DNA from: Actinomadura sp. KC06
Lineage (GTDB): Bacteria; Actinomycetota; Actinomycetes; Streptosporangiales; Streptosporangiaceae
Direction: 5' to 3'
Assembly: GCF_004348735.1 (NCBI RefSeq)
Contig: NZ_SMKT01000036.1
Location: 1 to 63,322 of the forward strand
Length of the DNA stretch: 63,322 bases
Part shown: piece by piece, positions 24,590 to 33,280 of the stretch
Numbering within the stretch: the first letter of the stretch is position 1
Layout of the letters: every line of letters starts with the position of its first letter
Program-made: the position numbers and the translations under genes
Notes under the pieces: model-generated
The model's input: only the letters and a program-made list of their open reading frames with translations
What the model was told of the DNA's origin: nothing
Databases searched by the model: none

Positions 24590-24870
24590 GCGGCCAAAGT
24601 TATCCGCCGGCCGGACGAGCGTACTTGCCCCCAGGTGACCGAGGTCGTTCATAGCTCGTCACCGGTTGGTCGGCGGCCTTGGCCGAGCGCGCGGCCATGC
24701 TCCCGTGCCATGACGGCGCCGAACCTCCCATTGCCGGGAACCGGAAAGCAAAGCGGCATGACCTCGGCCGCCTTCGAGCCTTATGCGTACGTCGTCCTCC
24801 CGAGGAGGATGGGGTTGAGGGAGCGTGGTCCGCCATCGCGGACCGCGTCACTTCCTCGGGAGGGGCGCCC

Positions 24871-25302
24871 ATGGACGAGTGGCTCATCTGGTTGATCATC
24901 GCGGGGGTCTTGGGCGTGGCCGAGTTCTTCACCCTCACCGCCGCCCTGGGGATACTGGGCGGCGCCGCCCTGATCACCGCCGGGTTCGCCGCGATCGGAC
25001 TCCCGGCGCCCGCTCAGCTGCTGATCTTCGCCATCGCCGCCACGACCGGGGTCCTGCTCGTCCGCCCCGTCGCCCGGCGGCACATGCGTGGGCCTCAGCG
25101 TCAGCGCTTCGGCATTGACGCACTCATCGGTCAGCCCGCCTACGTCACCCAGGAGGTGACCGGGCTCAAGGGCCGAGTCCGCATCGGCGGCGAGGAATGG
25201 ACGGCCCGCGCCTATGACCAGACCCTGGTGATTCCCGCCGGGGCGACTGCCGACGTCATCGAGATCAGCGGCAGTACCGCACTCATCTACCCCCGGGAGT
25301 GA
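24871..25302 (+). CDS. NfeD family membrane protein
   Basis: 143 residues. Three closely spaced membrane helices (WLIWLIIAGVLGVAEFFTL, LGILGGAALITAGFAAIGL, LLIFAIAATTGVLLVRPV) are followed by a soluble OB-fold domain (GLKGRVRIGGEEWTARAYDQ, IPAGATADVIEISGSTALI). NfeD proteins are partners of SPFH proteins in membrane microdomains, and the SPFH gene starts three bases after this stop, so they form an operon. ATG follows GGGAGGGG. Confidence 0.92.
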   Translation: MDEWLIWLIIAGVLGVAEFFTLTAALGILGGAALITAGFAAIGLPAPAQLLIFAIAATTGVLLVRPVARRHMRGPQRQRFGIDALIGQPAYVTQEVTGLKGRVRIGGEEWTARAYDQTLVIPAGATADVIEISGSTALIYPRE

Positions 25303-25305
25303 ACC

Positions 25306-26415
25306 ATGGAAAACTCGGCCATCCTGATCGCCGGCCTGATCATCGCCGTATTCGCGGGCATCACCGTGCTGCGTGTGGTGCGCATCGTGCCCCAAGCACG
25401 CGCTCGCAACATCGAACGACTCGGGCGCTACCACCGCACATTGAAACCCGGACTCAACTTCGTCATCCCTTACATCGACCGGGTCTACCCGGTCATCGAC
25501 CTGCGGGAACAGGTCGTCTCCTTCAAGCCGCAACCGGTCATCACCGAGGACAACCTGGTGGTGGAGATCGACACCGTGCTGTACTTCCAGGTCACCGACC
25601 CGCGTGCGGCCGCCTACGAGATCGCCAACTTCCTGCAGGCCGTCGAGCAGCTCACGGTCACCACCCTGCGCAACGTCGTCGGCTCCATGGACCTGGAACG
25701 TACGCTCACCTCCCGCGACACCATCAACAACCAGCTCAGAGGTGTTTTGGACGAGGCCACCGGCAAGTGGGGCCTGCGGGTCAACCGGGTGGAGATCAAG
25801 GCCATCGATCCTCCGCAGTCCATCAAGGACGCGATGGAAAAGCAGATGCGGGCCGAGCGGGACAAGCGCGCCGCCATCCTGAGCGCCGAGGGCCAGCGCC
25901 AGTCCCAGATCCTCACCGCCGAGGGCGACAAGCAGGCCGTGGTGCTGCGCGCCGAAGGTGACCGGACCGCGCAGGTCCTCAAGGCAGAGGGCCAGTCCCG
26001 GGCCATCGACGAGGTGTTCCAGTCCGTGCACCGCAACGACCCCGACCCCAAGCTGCTCGCCTACCAGTACCTCCAGATGCTGCCCGAGCTCGCCCAAGGC
26101 CCTGGCAACACGTTCTGGGTGATCCCCAGCGAGGTCACTTCGGCCCTGCAAGACGTCTCCCGCGCCTTCACTCAGGCCCTGCCCAAGTCACCGGCCACCC
26201 GAGAGACCTCCTCCGACGAGTTGGCCGAACAGGCCGCCGCCGACACGGCGCAGGCCGCGCAAGCCGCCGCGCAAGCGCTCGCCGACGCCGCCGAGGTCGA
26301 CGGGACCCCCATCACCCCCGGCGCACCCCGACCTGACACCGTCCCCAACAGCGGCGACGTGCAATCGACCAGCCACGCCGACAACAACCAGACCACGTCA
26401 TCCTCACGCCCCTGA
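25306..26415 (+). CDS. SPFH/Band 7 (stomatin-like) membrane protein, QmcA type
   Basis: 369 residues. One N-terminal membrane helix (ILIAGLIIAVFAGITVLRVV), the stomatin signature (RLGRYHRTLKPGLNFVIPYID), the Band 7 core to about residue 200, then an Ala/Glu/Gln coiled coil (AERDKRAAILSAEGQRQSQI) that drives oligomerisation. A low-complexity Ala/Thr/Asp tail follows. With NfeD directly upstream it should organise membrane microdomains and stabilise membrane proteins such as the transporters encoded next to it, although that last link is inference. Confidence 0.92.
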   Translation: MENSAILIAGLIIAVFAGITVLRVVRIVPQARARNIERLGRYHRTLKPGLNFVIPYIDRVYPVIDLREQVVSFKPQPVITEDNLVVEIDTVLYFQVTDPRAAAYEIANFLQAVEQLTVTTLRNVVGSMDLERTLTSRDTINNQLRGVLDEATGKWGLRVNRVEIKAIDPPQSIKDAMEKQMRAERDKRAAILSAEGQRQSQILTAEGDKQAVVLRAEGDRTAQVLKAEGQSRAIDEVFQSVHRNDPDPKLLAYQYLQMLPELAQGPGNTFWVIPSEVTSALQDVSRAFTQALPKSPATRETSSDELAEQAAADTAQAAQAAAQALADAAEVDGTPITPGAPRPDTVPNSGDVQSTSHADNNQTTSSSRP

Positions 26416-26500
26416 CCATCGGTGCCGACAGGACAAGACAGCAATTGCGGTATGTGCATCTTTGCCTTCCTGAATCGCAGATTAGAGCGGGGCTGATGGC

Positions 26501-26728
26501 ATGTGGTGGTGGCCAGTCCTCGGATTTTTCGCTCTGACATTCGCTTTTGGAGCCGTTTTCGATTGGCGTCTCCGCAGGCGGGGTCATCGGCTCCGAGACG
26601 GTGCGGCACTGTCGGCCCAGGCGCGCGAGAACCGTCGCGACGTGCGTGCATGGGACAGAGGCTCGCAAGGACACAGCGGAGCCGACTTGTCTTGGACGCA
26701 CGAAGCGCGCCGTCGCCGCGGCGGCTGA
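26501..26728 (+). CDS. Small one-helix membrane protein (75 aa)
   Basis: MWWWPVLGFFALTFAFGAVF forms a single membrane helix, followed by a basic Arg/His-rich segment (DWRLRRRGHRLRDG) and a soluble tail with ENRRDVRAWDRG. Small proteins with this helix-plus-RRDVRAWDRG pattern recur in actinomycetes, with no known role. No strong ribosome site is visible upstream, so the start is not certain. Confidence 0.65.
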   Translation: MWWWPVLGFFALTFAFGAVFDWRLRRRGHRLRDGAALSAQARENRRDVRAWDRGSQGHSGADLSWTHEARRRRGG

Positions 26729-27094
26729 GCCCACGCCTGACGCACGGCAGTCGTGGACTGGACAGAAAGCGCGATTCCCGTGTCCTTGGCGAGCCTCTCG
26801 GCGTCCTGTTCCTGCAGGCAGGTGCGTGACGACGTTCGCGAGTCGTCAAGTAGACGGGGCGTGGCGGTCACTTCCGGGGGACGCAAGTGGCCTCGTGGCC
26901 ATCGACGAAGACGATCAGGTGGGCGCGCCTGATCTGACGGGCGGCCGGTGAGGTGTGGTGTGGCCTGCCGACTGCGGCAAGGCGAACAATGCGCCGGGCG
27001 GAGAGCCGGTCGTGTCTTTCGGTGGCGGTTGTGGTGGTATGTGATCGCGCACTGATGATCTCGTTGGGGAGCCGCACTGTTTCGATCGAGTCGG
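26729..27094. other. 366-bp region without a supported gene
   Basis: Lies between the small membrane protein and the potassium transporter. I see no convincing reading frame, no tRNA and no hairpin terminator. It must hold the ktrB promoter and leader. I looked for a c-di-AMP (ydaO-type) riboswitch pattern here and could not make one out by eye. Confidence 0.4.
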
Positions 27095-28459
27095 TTGAGG
27101 CTTCGCCGGGGTCCTCGGGGGTCGGCGCTGCTGGAGCGGTTCCAGCATCCGGGCCAGGTCGTGGTCACCGGGTTCGTGGTGACGATCGCGGCCGGGACGC
27201 TGCTGCTGTCGCTGCCGCAGGCGACGGCGGAGGCGGAGGGGGCGCACTGGCGGGACGCGCTGTTCACCGCGACCTCGGCGGTGTGCGTGACCGGTCTGGT
27301 CACGGTGGATACCGGCGCCTACTGGTCGACGTTCGGTGAGCTGGTCATCCTGGGGTTGATCCAAGTGGGCGGCCTGGGACTGATGACACTGGCGACCTTG
27401 TTCGCCGTACTGCTGTCGCGGCGACTGGGCTTGCGGGTCAGGATGGCGGCGCAGGCCGAGACCAAGACCATGCGGATGACCGACGTGCGACGCGTCGTCC
27501 GGAACGTGGTCATCTTCAGCCTGGTGTCGGAGACGCTGGTCGCGGGAGTGTTGACCGCGCGGCTGGTGCTGGGCTACGGCGAACCGTTTGGCCGTGCCCT
27601 TTATCTGGGCGTGTTTCATGCGGTGTCGGCCTTCAACAATGCCGGGTTCGCGCTGTGGCCCGACAGCCTCGTGCGGTTCGCGACCGACCCCTGGATCAAT
27701 CTGACGATCTGTGCGGCGATCATCGTCGGCGGGCTCGGTTTCCCGGTGGTGTTCGACCTGGCCCGCAACTGGCGGCGTCCGCGCGTATGGACGATCCTCA
27801 CTCGGGTCACGGTCGGGATGACGGGGGTGCTGCTCGCCGGTGGGACGGTGGTGCTGACGGCGGCCGAGTGGAAGAACCCCGCGACGTTGGGCGGGATGCA
27901 GGAGCCGCAGCGGTGGCTGGCCGGTTTCGCGGCGGCGGTGATGCCGCGCACCGCCGGTTTCAACACCATCGACGTCGCCGCGATGCGGCCGGAGAGCTGG
28001 CTGATCACCGACGTGCTGATGTTCATCGGCGGCGGCAGCGCCGGCACCGCCGGCGGGATCAAGGTCACCACCTTCGGGCTGCTGGGGTTCGTGCTGTGGG
28101 CCGAGATGCGCGGGGAGACCCACGTGAACGTCAGCCATCGCAGGCTCCCCGAAGGCACGCAGCGTCAGGCGATGGCGATCGTGCTGCTGAGCCTGGGACT
28201 GATCACCGCCGTGACATTCGCCCTGCTGGCCATGACCCACCATTCGCTGGACCAGGTACTGTTCGAGGTCACCTCGGCGTTCGGCACCGTCGGCCTCTCC
28301 ACCGGCATCACCGCCGGCCTTCCGGCGGCCGGGCACCTGCTGCTGATCGCGCTGATGTTCCTGGGACGCATCGGGCCGCTGACGTTCGCCACCGCGCTGG
28401 CGCTGCGCGAGCGCGCCGCCCGCTACGAGCTACCGGAGGAGCGACCCATCGTTGGCTGA
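27095..28459 (+). CDS. ktrB: Ktr/Trk-type potassium uptake channel subunit
   Basis: About 454 residues in the membrane. Four pore repeats are visible, each with a selectivity-filter-like segment: TATSAVCVTGLVTVDTG, FHAVSAFNNAGFALW, AVMPRTAGFNTIDV and TSAFGTVGLSTGI; the intervening sequence IGGGSAGTAGGIKVTT is a further family signature. This is the TrkH/KtrB superfamily of K+ (or Na+/K+) channels. The next gene encodes the cytosolic gating ring and overlaps it by eight bases. The assigned start is TTG at 27095, and a GTG inside the first membrane helix is an alternative. Confidence 0.92.
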   Translation: MRLRRGPRGSALLERFQHPGQVVVTGFVVTIAAGTLLLSLPQATAEAEGAHWRDALFTATSAVCVTGLVTVDTGAYWSTFGELVILGLIQVGGLGLMTLATLFAVLLSRRLGLRVRMAAQAETKTMRMTDVRRVVRNVVIFSLVSETLVAGVLTARLVLGYGEPFGRALYLGVFHAVSAFNNAGFALWPDSLVRFATDPWINLTICAAIIVGGLGFPVVFDLARNWRRPRVWTILTRVTVGMTGVLLAGGTVVLTAAEWKNPATLGGMQEPQRWLAGFAAAVMPRTAGFNTIDVAAMRPESWLITDVLMFIGGGSAGTAGGIKVTTFGLLGFVLWAEMRGETHVNVSHRRLPEGTQRQAMAIVLLSLGLITAVTFALLAMTHHSLDQVLFEVTSAFGTVGLSTGITAGLPAAGHLLLIALMFLGRIGPLTFATALALRERAARYELPEERPIVG

Positions 28460-29114
28460 CCACGGAAACGACCCGGTCGTGGTGATCGGGCTGGGACGGT
28501 TCGGCACCGCGCTGGCGCTGGAGCTGGCCAAGCGCGGTACCGAGGTGCTGGCCATCGACCACCGCCCCAAGATCGTCCAAGCGCTGTCGGGGCGGCTGAC
28601 GCATATCGTCGCCGCGGACGCCACCGACCTGGAAGCGCTGCGCGAACTCGGCGTCACCGAGTTCCGCCGGGCGGTGGTCGCCATCGGCAGTGACCTGGAG
28701 GCCAGCATCCTGACCACGTCGCTGCTGGCCGAGCTGGAAGTCGACGACATCTGGGCCAAGGCCGTGACCCATCAGCACAAGCGCATCCTGGAACGGATCG
28801 GCGCCCACCACATCGTGCTGCCCGAGAACGACATGGGCGAGCGCGTCGCGCATCTGGTCAGCGGCCGCATGCTCGACTACATCGAGGTGGACGCGGACTT
28901 CGCCCTGGTCAAGACCCATCCACCCCGCGACCTCGTCAATGTGCCGCTGGGCGAGACCCGACTTCGCTCCAAACACGGTGTGACGGTGGTGTGCGTGAAG
29001 TCCGTCGGTGAGCAGTTCACGTATGCCACCGCCGACACCGTCCTGCAGTACGGCGATGTCATCCTGGTCGCCGGGCCCATCGCCAAGGTCGAACGCTTCA
29101 CCGAACGCATCTGA
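28452..29114 (+). CDS. ktrA: Ktr/Trk potassium uptake regulatory (RCK) subunit
   Basis: 220 residues. RCK_N Rossmann domain with VVVIGLGRFGTALALELAKR (GxGxxG nucleotide site) and the acidic end of strand 2 (VLAIDHRPK), then an RCK_C domain (LVNVPLGETRLRSKHGVTVV to DVILVAGPIAKVERF). It forms the gating ring of the channel encoded just upstream and responds to nucleotides. In related systems the C domain binds c-di-AMP. TTG start within the end of ktrB (8-bp overlap). Its 3' end overlaps the convergent CBS-like gene by 17 bp. Confidence 0.92.
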   Translation: MADHGNDPVVVIGLGRFGTALALELAKRGTEVLAIDHRPKIVQALSGRLTHIVAADATDLEALRELGVTEFRRAVVAIGSDLEASILTTSLLAELEVDDIWAKAVTHQHKRILERIGAHHIVLPENDMGERVAHLVSGRMLDYIEVDADFALVKTHPPRDLVNVPLGETRLRSKHGVTVVCVKSVGEQFTYATADTVLQYGDVILVAGPIAKVERFTERI

Positions 29115-29466
29115 CTGGCAGGGCGGCTACGTGGCCTAGCGCCACCGCCATCCTCTCGAGTACCGGTGTGCGTTCATGACCGAGTAGGTCGGCGACACTC
29201 TTACCTGCGAGATGCGCGCACAACCTATCGGCATGGCCTTCGTCATAGACACGCGCGAGTGTCGGAGCGTCGCGGACGTAGTGCGGTATGACGGAACGAA
29301 GCAGTTGCGTTCCGGGGAGAACGGCCTTGGGGTGGTGCCGTTCATCGACCACGATCAAGCCGGGAAGCCCATTCTCGGCCAGCAACCGGGCGGCCTCGGC
29401 GGCGCTGCTGTCAGGAGTGACGGTGGGAAACTCGACGGCGAGTTCACGTGCGCGCACGGCTTCCAC
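29098..29466 (-). CDS. CBS-domain protein, apparently shortened at the C-terminus
   Basis: 122 residues beginning VEAVRARELAVEFPTVTPDS (GTG start), with one good CBS motif: AAEAARLLAENGLPGLIVVD and PKAVLPGTQLLRSVIPHY. The second CBS motif starts (VADLLGHERTPVLERMAVA) but lacks its final strand-helix unit and ends in PVRCVR inside the 3' end of ktrA. Related actinomycete proteins continue about 20-30 residues and usually precede an ArsB/NhaD-type permease gene, which is missing here. It is probably a decayed or recombined copy, which may or may not still bind nucleotides. Confidence 0.65.
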   Translation of the reverse strand: MEAVRARELAVEFPTVTPDSSAAEAARLLAENGLPGLIVVDERHHPKAVLPGTQLLRSVIPHYVRDAPTLARVYDEGHADRLCAHLAGKSVADLLGHERTPVLERMAVALGHVAALPVRCVR

Positions 29467-29640
29467 GGTACACGCCGGTCCTGACGACCAATCTCTGACG
29501 AATTAGGGCGAGATTCCGCCACGACACCGGTTGTCGTCCAGGGGTTTCACCGAGTCGAAGCCGCCGAACGGGTCGTTATGGGTGCGTCGACCGGCATGGT
29601 GGTGGACGATGGAGATCTGCGGCGACAGCGCGAGGTTGCA

Positions 29641-29988
29641 ATGATCGACATCCCGGCACTCCTCGGCGTGTTCGTCGGGTTCGCCTTGAGCGTGACCGGG
29701 CTGCTGGGGGCTCAGGCACAGCCCGTCCACGGCGGTCGCGACGGCAGCGGCACGTCCGATGAACGACCTGATACGCGAGCATGGGGCGCCGCCCAAGCCG
29801 TGGCGGGACCGTGGCTCCTGGCCGCAGGAATCGCCGATCTCCTGGCCGGGGCGGTTCTGTTCGGCATGCCGCCCGATGGACCGTGGATTCCCGTATTGAT
29901 CATGGCATTCGTCCTCACCGTCCTGCTGCTCGCGGTCGCGGCGCTGATGAGTGTCCGGGAGGTAACGGCCTGGCAGGACGATCTCTAG
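29641..29988 (+). CDS. Small three-helix membrane protein (115 aa)
   Basis: MIDIPALLGVFVGFALSVTG is a first membrane helix, then a polar Gly/Ser/Asp loop (GGRDGSGTSDERPDT), then two more helices (PWLLAAGIADLLAGAVLFG and VLIMAFVLTVLLLAVAALM). A weak GAGG site precedes the ATG. The frame is open upstream to 29578, but the chosen start begins the helix. Not recognised. The setting among ion transporters suggests a membrane accessory role, but nothing proves it. Confidence 0.5.
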   Translation: MIDIPALLGVFVGFALSVTGLLGAQAQPVHGGRDGSGTSDERPDTRAWGAAQAVAGPWLLAAGIADLLAGAVLFGMPPDGPWIPVLIMAFVLTVLLLAVAALMSVREVTAWQDDL

Positions 29989-30091
29989 AGGACCGGCGGG
30001 CGGCATCCGGATATCAATGGAAGCAGCTGTTCGTCCTTACCGCTGTAGCTGAGAGGCGCCCCAAGGGTGTGACTCGCTTGTGGCCAGAGGC

Positions 30092-30763
30092 TCAGAATGG
30101 GGTCCGTCCTGTCCTGGCCGCGTCTGCGAGCACCGTTCCCAGCGCGGGATCGGCCATGGGCTCTGCGGGGGCCGGCGCCGGCCGGGTGACCGAGGTCCGG
30201 CGTTGGAGGAGATAGCGGAAGAAGTCAGCCTGCCAGCGCGAATCCGGCTTCGGGTGAGTGGTCGAGAGGACGTCGGCGAACCGGGGCCCTCGCCCTGGGA
30301 GGTCGAACTCGGTGGCGGATTCCTCGTTGTAGAGCCTTTTCGCGGCGTCGGCGATGCCGCGTTGGATCGGTTTGCTGAGGCGTCCGCCGTGCCGGTCGAG
30401 GCAGTAGCCGAGCATGGCGCCGGGCTCGTCGGCGCGCTGCAGGACGAGATCGATGATCCTCCGGTTGCCGCCCGCGTCCCCGCCCGTGTCCAACAGCGCT
30501 CGCACCATCTCGACCGCGCCGACGATCGCGGCCGGGGCCAGGGCTTCAGAGGCGCGCAGCCAGGCGATGCAGCGCAGCATCCACAGGCTGTCGGTGGCGG
30601 CGATTCTTCCGACCAGACTGGCGAATCGATCGTTGTCGGGGGCGTACCAGTCGATGCCCTGGACGGCACCGTCCGCGAGCAGCCGCAACAACTCGGCCTT
30701 GGTCTCGAAGTCATCAGGTTCAGATCCGGGCTTGGCCGGCTGCGGCGGTCCGGATGCGGTCAT
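30092..30763 (-). CDS. Truncated TROVE-domain (Ro60-like) protein, no vWA domain
   Basis: 223 residues. Segments ETKAELLRLLADGAVQGIDW, FASLVGRIAATDSLWMLRCI, AWLRASEALAPAAIVGAVEM, GNRRIIDLVLQRADEPGAML, and KPIQRGIADAAKRLYNEESA follow the order of the HEAT-like ring repeats of Ro60/Rsr, which bind non-coding Y RNA. Full bacterial proteins run about 500 residues with a C-terminal vWA domain. Here the protein stops after the first ~190 residues of the ring and a short Pro/Ala tail. It is either a specialised short form or a 3'-truncated gene. ATG at 30763 chosen over an earlier in-frame ATG. Confidence 0.75.
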   Translation of the reverse strand: MTASGPPQPAKPGSEPDDFETKAELLRLLADGAVQGIDWYAPDNDRFASLVGRIAATDSLWMLRCIAWLRASEALAPAAIVGAVEMVRALLDTGGDAGGNRRIIDLVLQRADEPGAMLGYCLDRHGGRLSKPIQRGIADAAKRLYNEESATEFDLPGRGPRFADVLSTTHPKPDSRWQADFFRYLLQRRTSVTRPAPAPAEPMADPALGTVLADAARTGRTPF

Positions 30764-30862
30764 GTGAGACTCCAGCGATCTCCACTGTGGCGGACTGCTA
30801 CGGAATCGGTGACGCACGTGGGGCTGAAGGCCCTCGCCTTTGACGTCACCTTCCGGAATTGG

Positions 30863-32122
30863 TCACAACGAGTGCTCTTCGGTGGGCGGGTCGGTTCGCT
30901 TGGGTCTGCGCACGAGTGTCCGCGCCCTGCCGAGCACGGGGCCGAACCAGGCGGGCACCTCGCGTTCGTCGTCGAAGCCCCGCGCGACCACGACATCGGT
31001 CGAGGAGTGCGCCAGGATGGACAATGCGATGGTGGCCGCGACCAGGTGGAAGATCTGGTCGGCGGCCGAGATGCCCGATTCGAGCACCAGCAGCCCGTAC
31101 ACGACCGACGCGAAACCCTTGGGGCCGAACCACATCACCGCGGCCTGCTCGCGAGCGGTCAACCCGGAACGCAGGAACGACAGCCAGATGGCCACCGGCC
31201 TCGCGGCCACCAGGGCCAGCACGGCGAAGACCCAGCCCCGCAAGCCGACATCGCCGAGGAACGCCGGGCTCAGCAGCGCACCGAAGATCAGCAGCGCGGC
31301 CAGCTTGAGCAGCTCGGCGACCAGTTCCCCGAACTCCTCGAACGCTCGACGATGCTGGTCGCCGATGGTGGCGACGGTGACACCGGCCGCGAAGGCCGCC
31401 AGGAACAGGTTGCCGTGCGTGGCCTTGCCCAGCGCCAGGACCAGCAGGCCGATCGCGACCGCGTTGAGCGGCTCGTACTTGGCGGAGATGGCGAACAGCC
31501 GGGTGCGCTCAAGCATGATCGCCGCCCACGGCACGGCCACGCCGATGACCAGCCCGAGAGCGAGCTCGGAGCCGAGCTCGCCCAGATGCAGGTCGTCCGA
31601 CCCCTGGGCGATGGCCAGGAACAGCACCACGAACGGCAGGATCATCCCGTCGTTGACGCCGGACTCGACGTTCAGCAGATGCCGCAGACGCGGCGGCACG
31701 CGCTCGTTGCCGACCAGCGCGGCCGCGAACACCGGGTCAGTGGGGGTGAGCACCGCGGCGATCAGCAGCGACTCCACCCAGCCCAAGCCCACCACGTAGT
31801 GCGCCAGACCGGTGGTCACAAGCAAGGTCAGCGGCAATCCCCAGCCCAGGGCGCGTCCCGGCAGGCGCCAGGCGCTGCGCAGATCCTGCCACCCGGCGTG
31901 CATCCCATCGGTGAACAGCACGGCGAAAAGCGCGAGTTCGGCCAACCCGTAGACCAGCGAGTCGCCCGGCTGGACCTCCACCACCCCGGTGACACCGTCA
32001 CCGAGCAGGAAGCCGCCGACCAGGAATAGCGCCGCGGTGGACAGGACCGTGCGGTTGGCCAGGCTGGACACTAGGACGGCCAACAGCAGCAGGGCCGCGA
32101 AGACGGTGAGCAGTGCAGTCAT
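30863..32122 (-). CDS. CPA-family cation:proton antiporter
   Basis: 419 residues with about 12 membrane helices. Core motifs of the Na+/H+ exchanger fold are visible: AAVLTPTDPVFAAALVGNER with the ND/TD-type ion-binding region, LNVESGVNDGMILPFVVLFL (unwound helix motif ESGVNDG), and FGPKGFASVVYGLLVL. It exports Na+ or K+ in exchange for H+. It is divergent from the Mrp operon and preceded by an unusually conserved leader (32127-32200) that is repeated in inverted orientation at 32408-32487. ATG at 32122 lies four bases after the leader. Confidence 0.92.
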   Translation of the reverse strand: MTALLTVFAALLLLAVLVSSLANRTVLSTAALFLVGGFLLGDGVTGVVEVQPGDSLVYGLAELALFAVLFTDGMHAGWQDLRSAWRLPGRALGWGLPLTLLVTTGLAHYVVGLGWVESLLIAAVLTPTDPVFAAALVGNERVPPRLRHLLNVESGVNDGMILPFVVLFLAIAQGSDDLHLGELGSELALGLVIGVAVPWAAIMLERTRLFAISAKYEPLNAVAIGLLVLALGKATHGNLFLAAFAAGVTVATIGDQHRRAFEEFGELVAELLKLAALLIFGALLSPAFLGDVGLRGWVFAVLALVAARPVAIWLSFLRSGLTAREQAAVMWFGPKGFASVVYGLLVLESGISAADQIFHLVAATIALSILAHSSTDVVVARGFDDEREVPAWFGPVLGRARTLVRRPKRTDPPTEEHSL

Positions 32123-32126
32123 CGGC

Positions 32127-32200
32127 ACATTCCCGGGGGACGATCGGACAGAATCGCCGACCAGACTTCCCGGCACACCGACTCACGACCTTAACGGGAA
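32127..32200 (-). promoter_or_regulatory. Conserved 5' leader of the CPA antiporter (candidate cation riboswitch)
   Basis: Minus-strand leader ending four bases before the antiporter ATG. It shares most bases with 32408-32487 on the other strand, including the 27-base core spanning minus-strand 32178 to 32152 (ggtgtgccgggaagtctggt then cggcga). The core can pair gccg with cggc around GGAAGTCTGGT. Conservation of a non-coding leader in front of two cation/proton antiporter units is what a cis-acting RNA sensor would look like. I cannot match it to a named riboswitch class with certainty. Confidence 0.55.
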
Positions 32201-32407
32201 CTCCACCGATTGCCTAACGAGAAAGGCCAAGCACCCCGGGGCCGCCGGGCGACGATCGTCCGTCGCCACCTTCGGCGTCATCACGCGATCACGCTGGCAC
32301 CACCCGAGCAGGTGGGCTGCCGTGTCGCTCCAGGTTCGGCACACGAGCAGGTCGGCGCGGAGATGACGTGATGATCACCAGAGAGCCTGTGTGGTCATCT
32401 GGCGCGA

Positions 32408-32487
32408 ATCCCGTTAGGGTCGTGAACTGGTGTGCCGGGAAGTCTGGTCGGCGAGTCCTGACCGAACGTCTCTCGGAGTGCGTCTAT
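32408..32487 (+). promoter_or_regulatory. Second copy of the antiporter leader, upstream of the Mrp operon
   Basis: Plus-strand copy of the leader at 32127-32200. The match includes the full core and continues through an ATG (32486) into about 30 bases that resemble the start of the CPA gene (MTFPLTAFTA versus MTALLTVFAA), then is lost. It lies 287 bp before the first Mrp gene in the same direction. It may be the 5' relic of a duplicated antiporter gene, a leader still serving the Mrp transcript, or both. Confidence 0.55.
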
Positions 32488-32773
32488 GACCTTCCCACTC
32501 ACCGCTTTCACGGCTCGGCCGCGGGCAGCCGGTGGCCCCGCATCGCCGAGACCGGCCAGGCTCCCCCGCCTCGGTGTACCAGATGAGCGAATCATCTGGG
32601 CGAACGCCGCACTCGTCACCTCGTTCCTTGCGCCGGTCCCGCGGACCATGCGCGTCGGTGAAACAGATCGCGCCCCGAACGGCGCATGATCGGCGGAGTC
32701 ATACAACGGCAGGCCCCCTCGCCACGCTCGAAGATCGTCCGCAGTCCAGGTGGAAGATCGGTACGGGAGAAGG

Positions 32774-33280
32774 ATGTCCACAAGGAATGTGCGAGATTCG
32801 AGGCGTCGCGCCACGGCGCTGAAACTGATGCCGTTGCTCGCGGCCTTCTGGCTGATGATATCCGGGCACTATACGCCGCTGCTGCTGATACTTGGCGCAT
32901 TCTCCGTGGTTCTGGTGATCTGGGTGGTACTGCGAATGGCGGTCATCGATGAGGAGAGTCTCCCACTGCGGCTTCTGCCGCGCCTGCCGCGCTATCTGCT
33001 GTGGCTGGGCGGGCAGATCCTTCTTTCGGCGCTGACGGTTGTGCGACTGGTGTGGTCGCCGCGGAGGCGGCCCCGTCCCGTCGTCGCCACGATACCGACC
33101 ACCGGCCTGCCGGACTTGTCGAAGGTCGTTTACGCGAACTCGATCACATTGACGCCGGGAACGCTCTCGGTTTCTTTTCGGGAGGAGGATATCGAGGTTC
33201 ACAGCATTCACCAGGAGGGCATCACCGAACTAGAGGGCGGCGCGATGCTGGACCGTGTCACAAGGCTGGAGGCGCGCTGA
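32774..33280 (+). CDS. mnhE: Mrp-type Na+/H+ antiporter subunit E
   Basis: 168 residues, first gene of a nine-gene Mrp-type operon. Two or three N-terminal membrane helices (LMPLLAAFWLMISGHYTPLL, LILGAFSVVLVIWVVLRM) and the soluble C-terminal domain with ANSITLTPGTLSVSFREEDI, the hallmark of MrpE/MnhE. It belongs to the non-pumping membrane part of the complex. The ATG at 32774 follows GGGAGAAGG. A GTG at 32750 is less likely. TGATG overlap with the next gene. Confidence 0.93.
   Translation: MSTRNVRDSRRRATALKLMPLLAAFWLMISGHYTPLLLILGAFSVVLVIWVVLRMAVIDEESLPLRLLPRLPRYLLWLGGQILLSALTVVRLVWSPRRRPRPVVATIPTTGLPDLSKVVYANSITLTPGTLSVSFREEDIEVHSIHQEGITELEGGAMLDRVTRLEAR

Noticed and set aside
26729..27094. 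c-di-AMP riboswitch before the potassium channel gene
   Set aside because: Expected from other actinobacteria, but I could not recognise the conserved pattern by eye.
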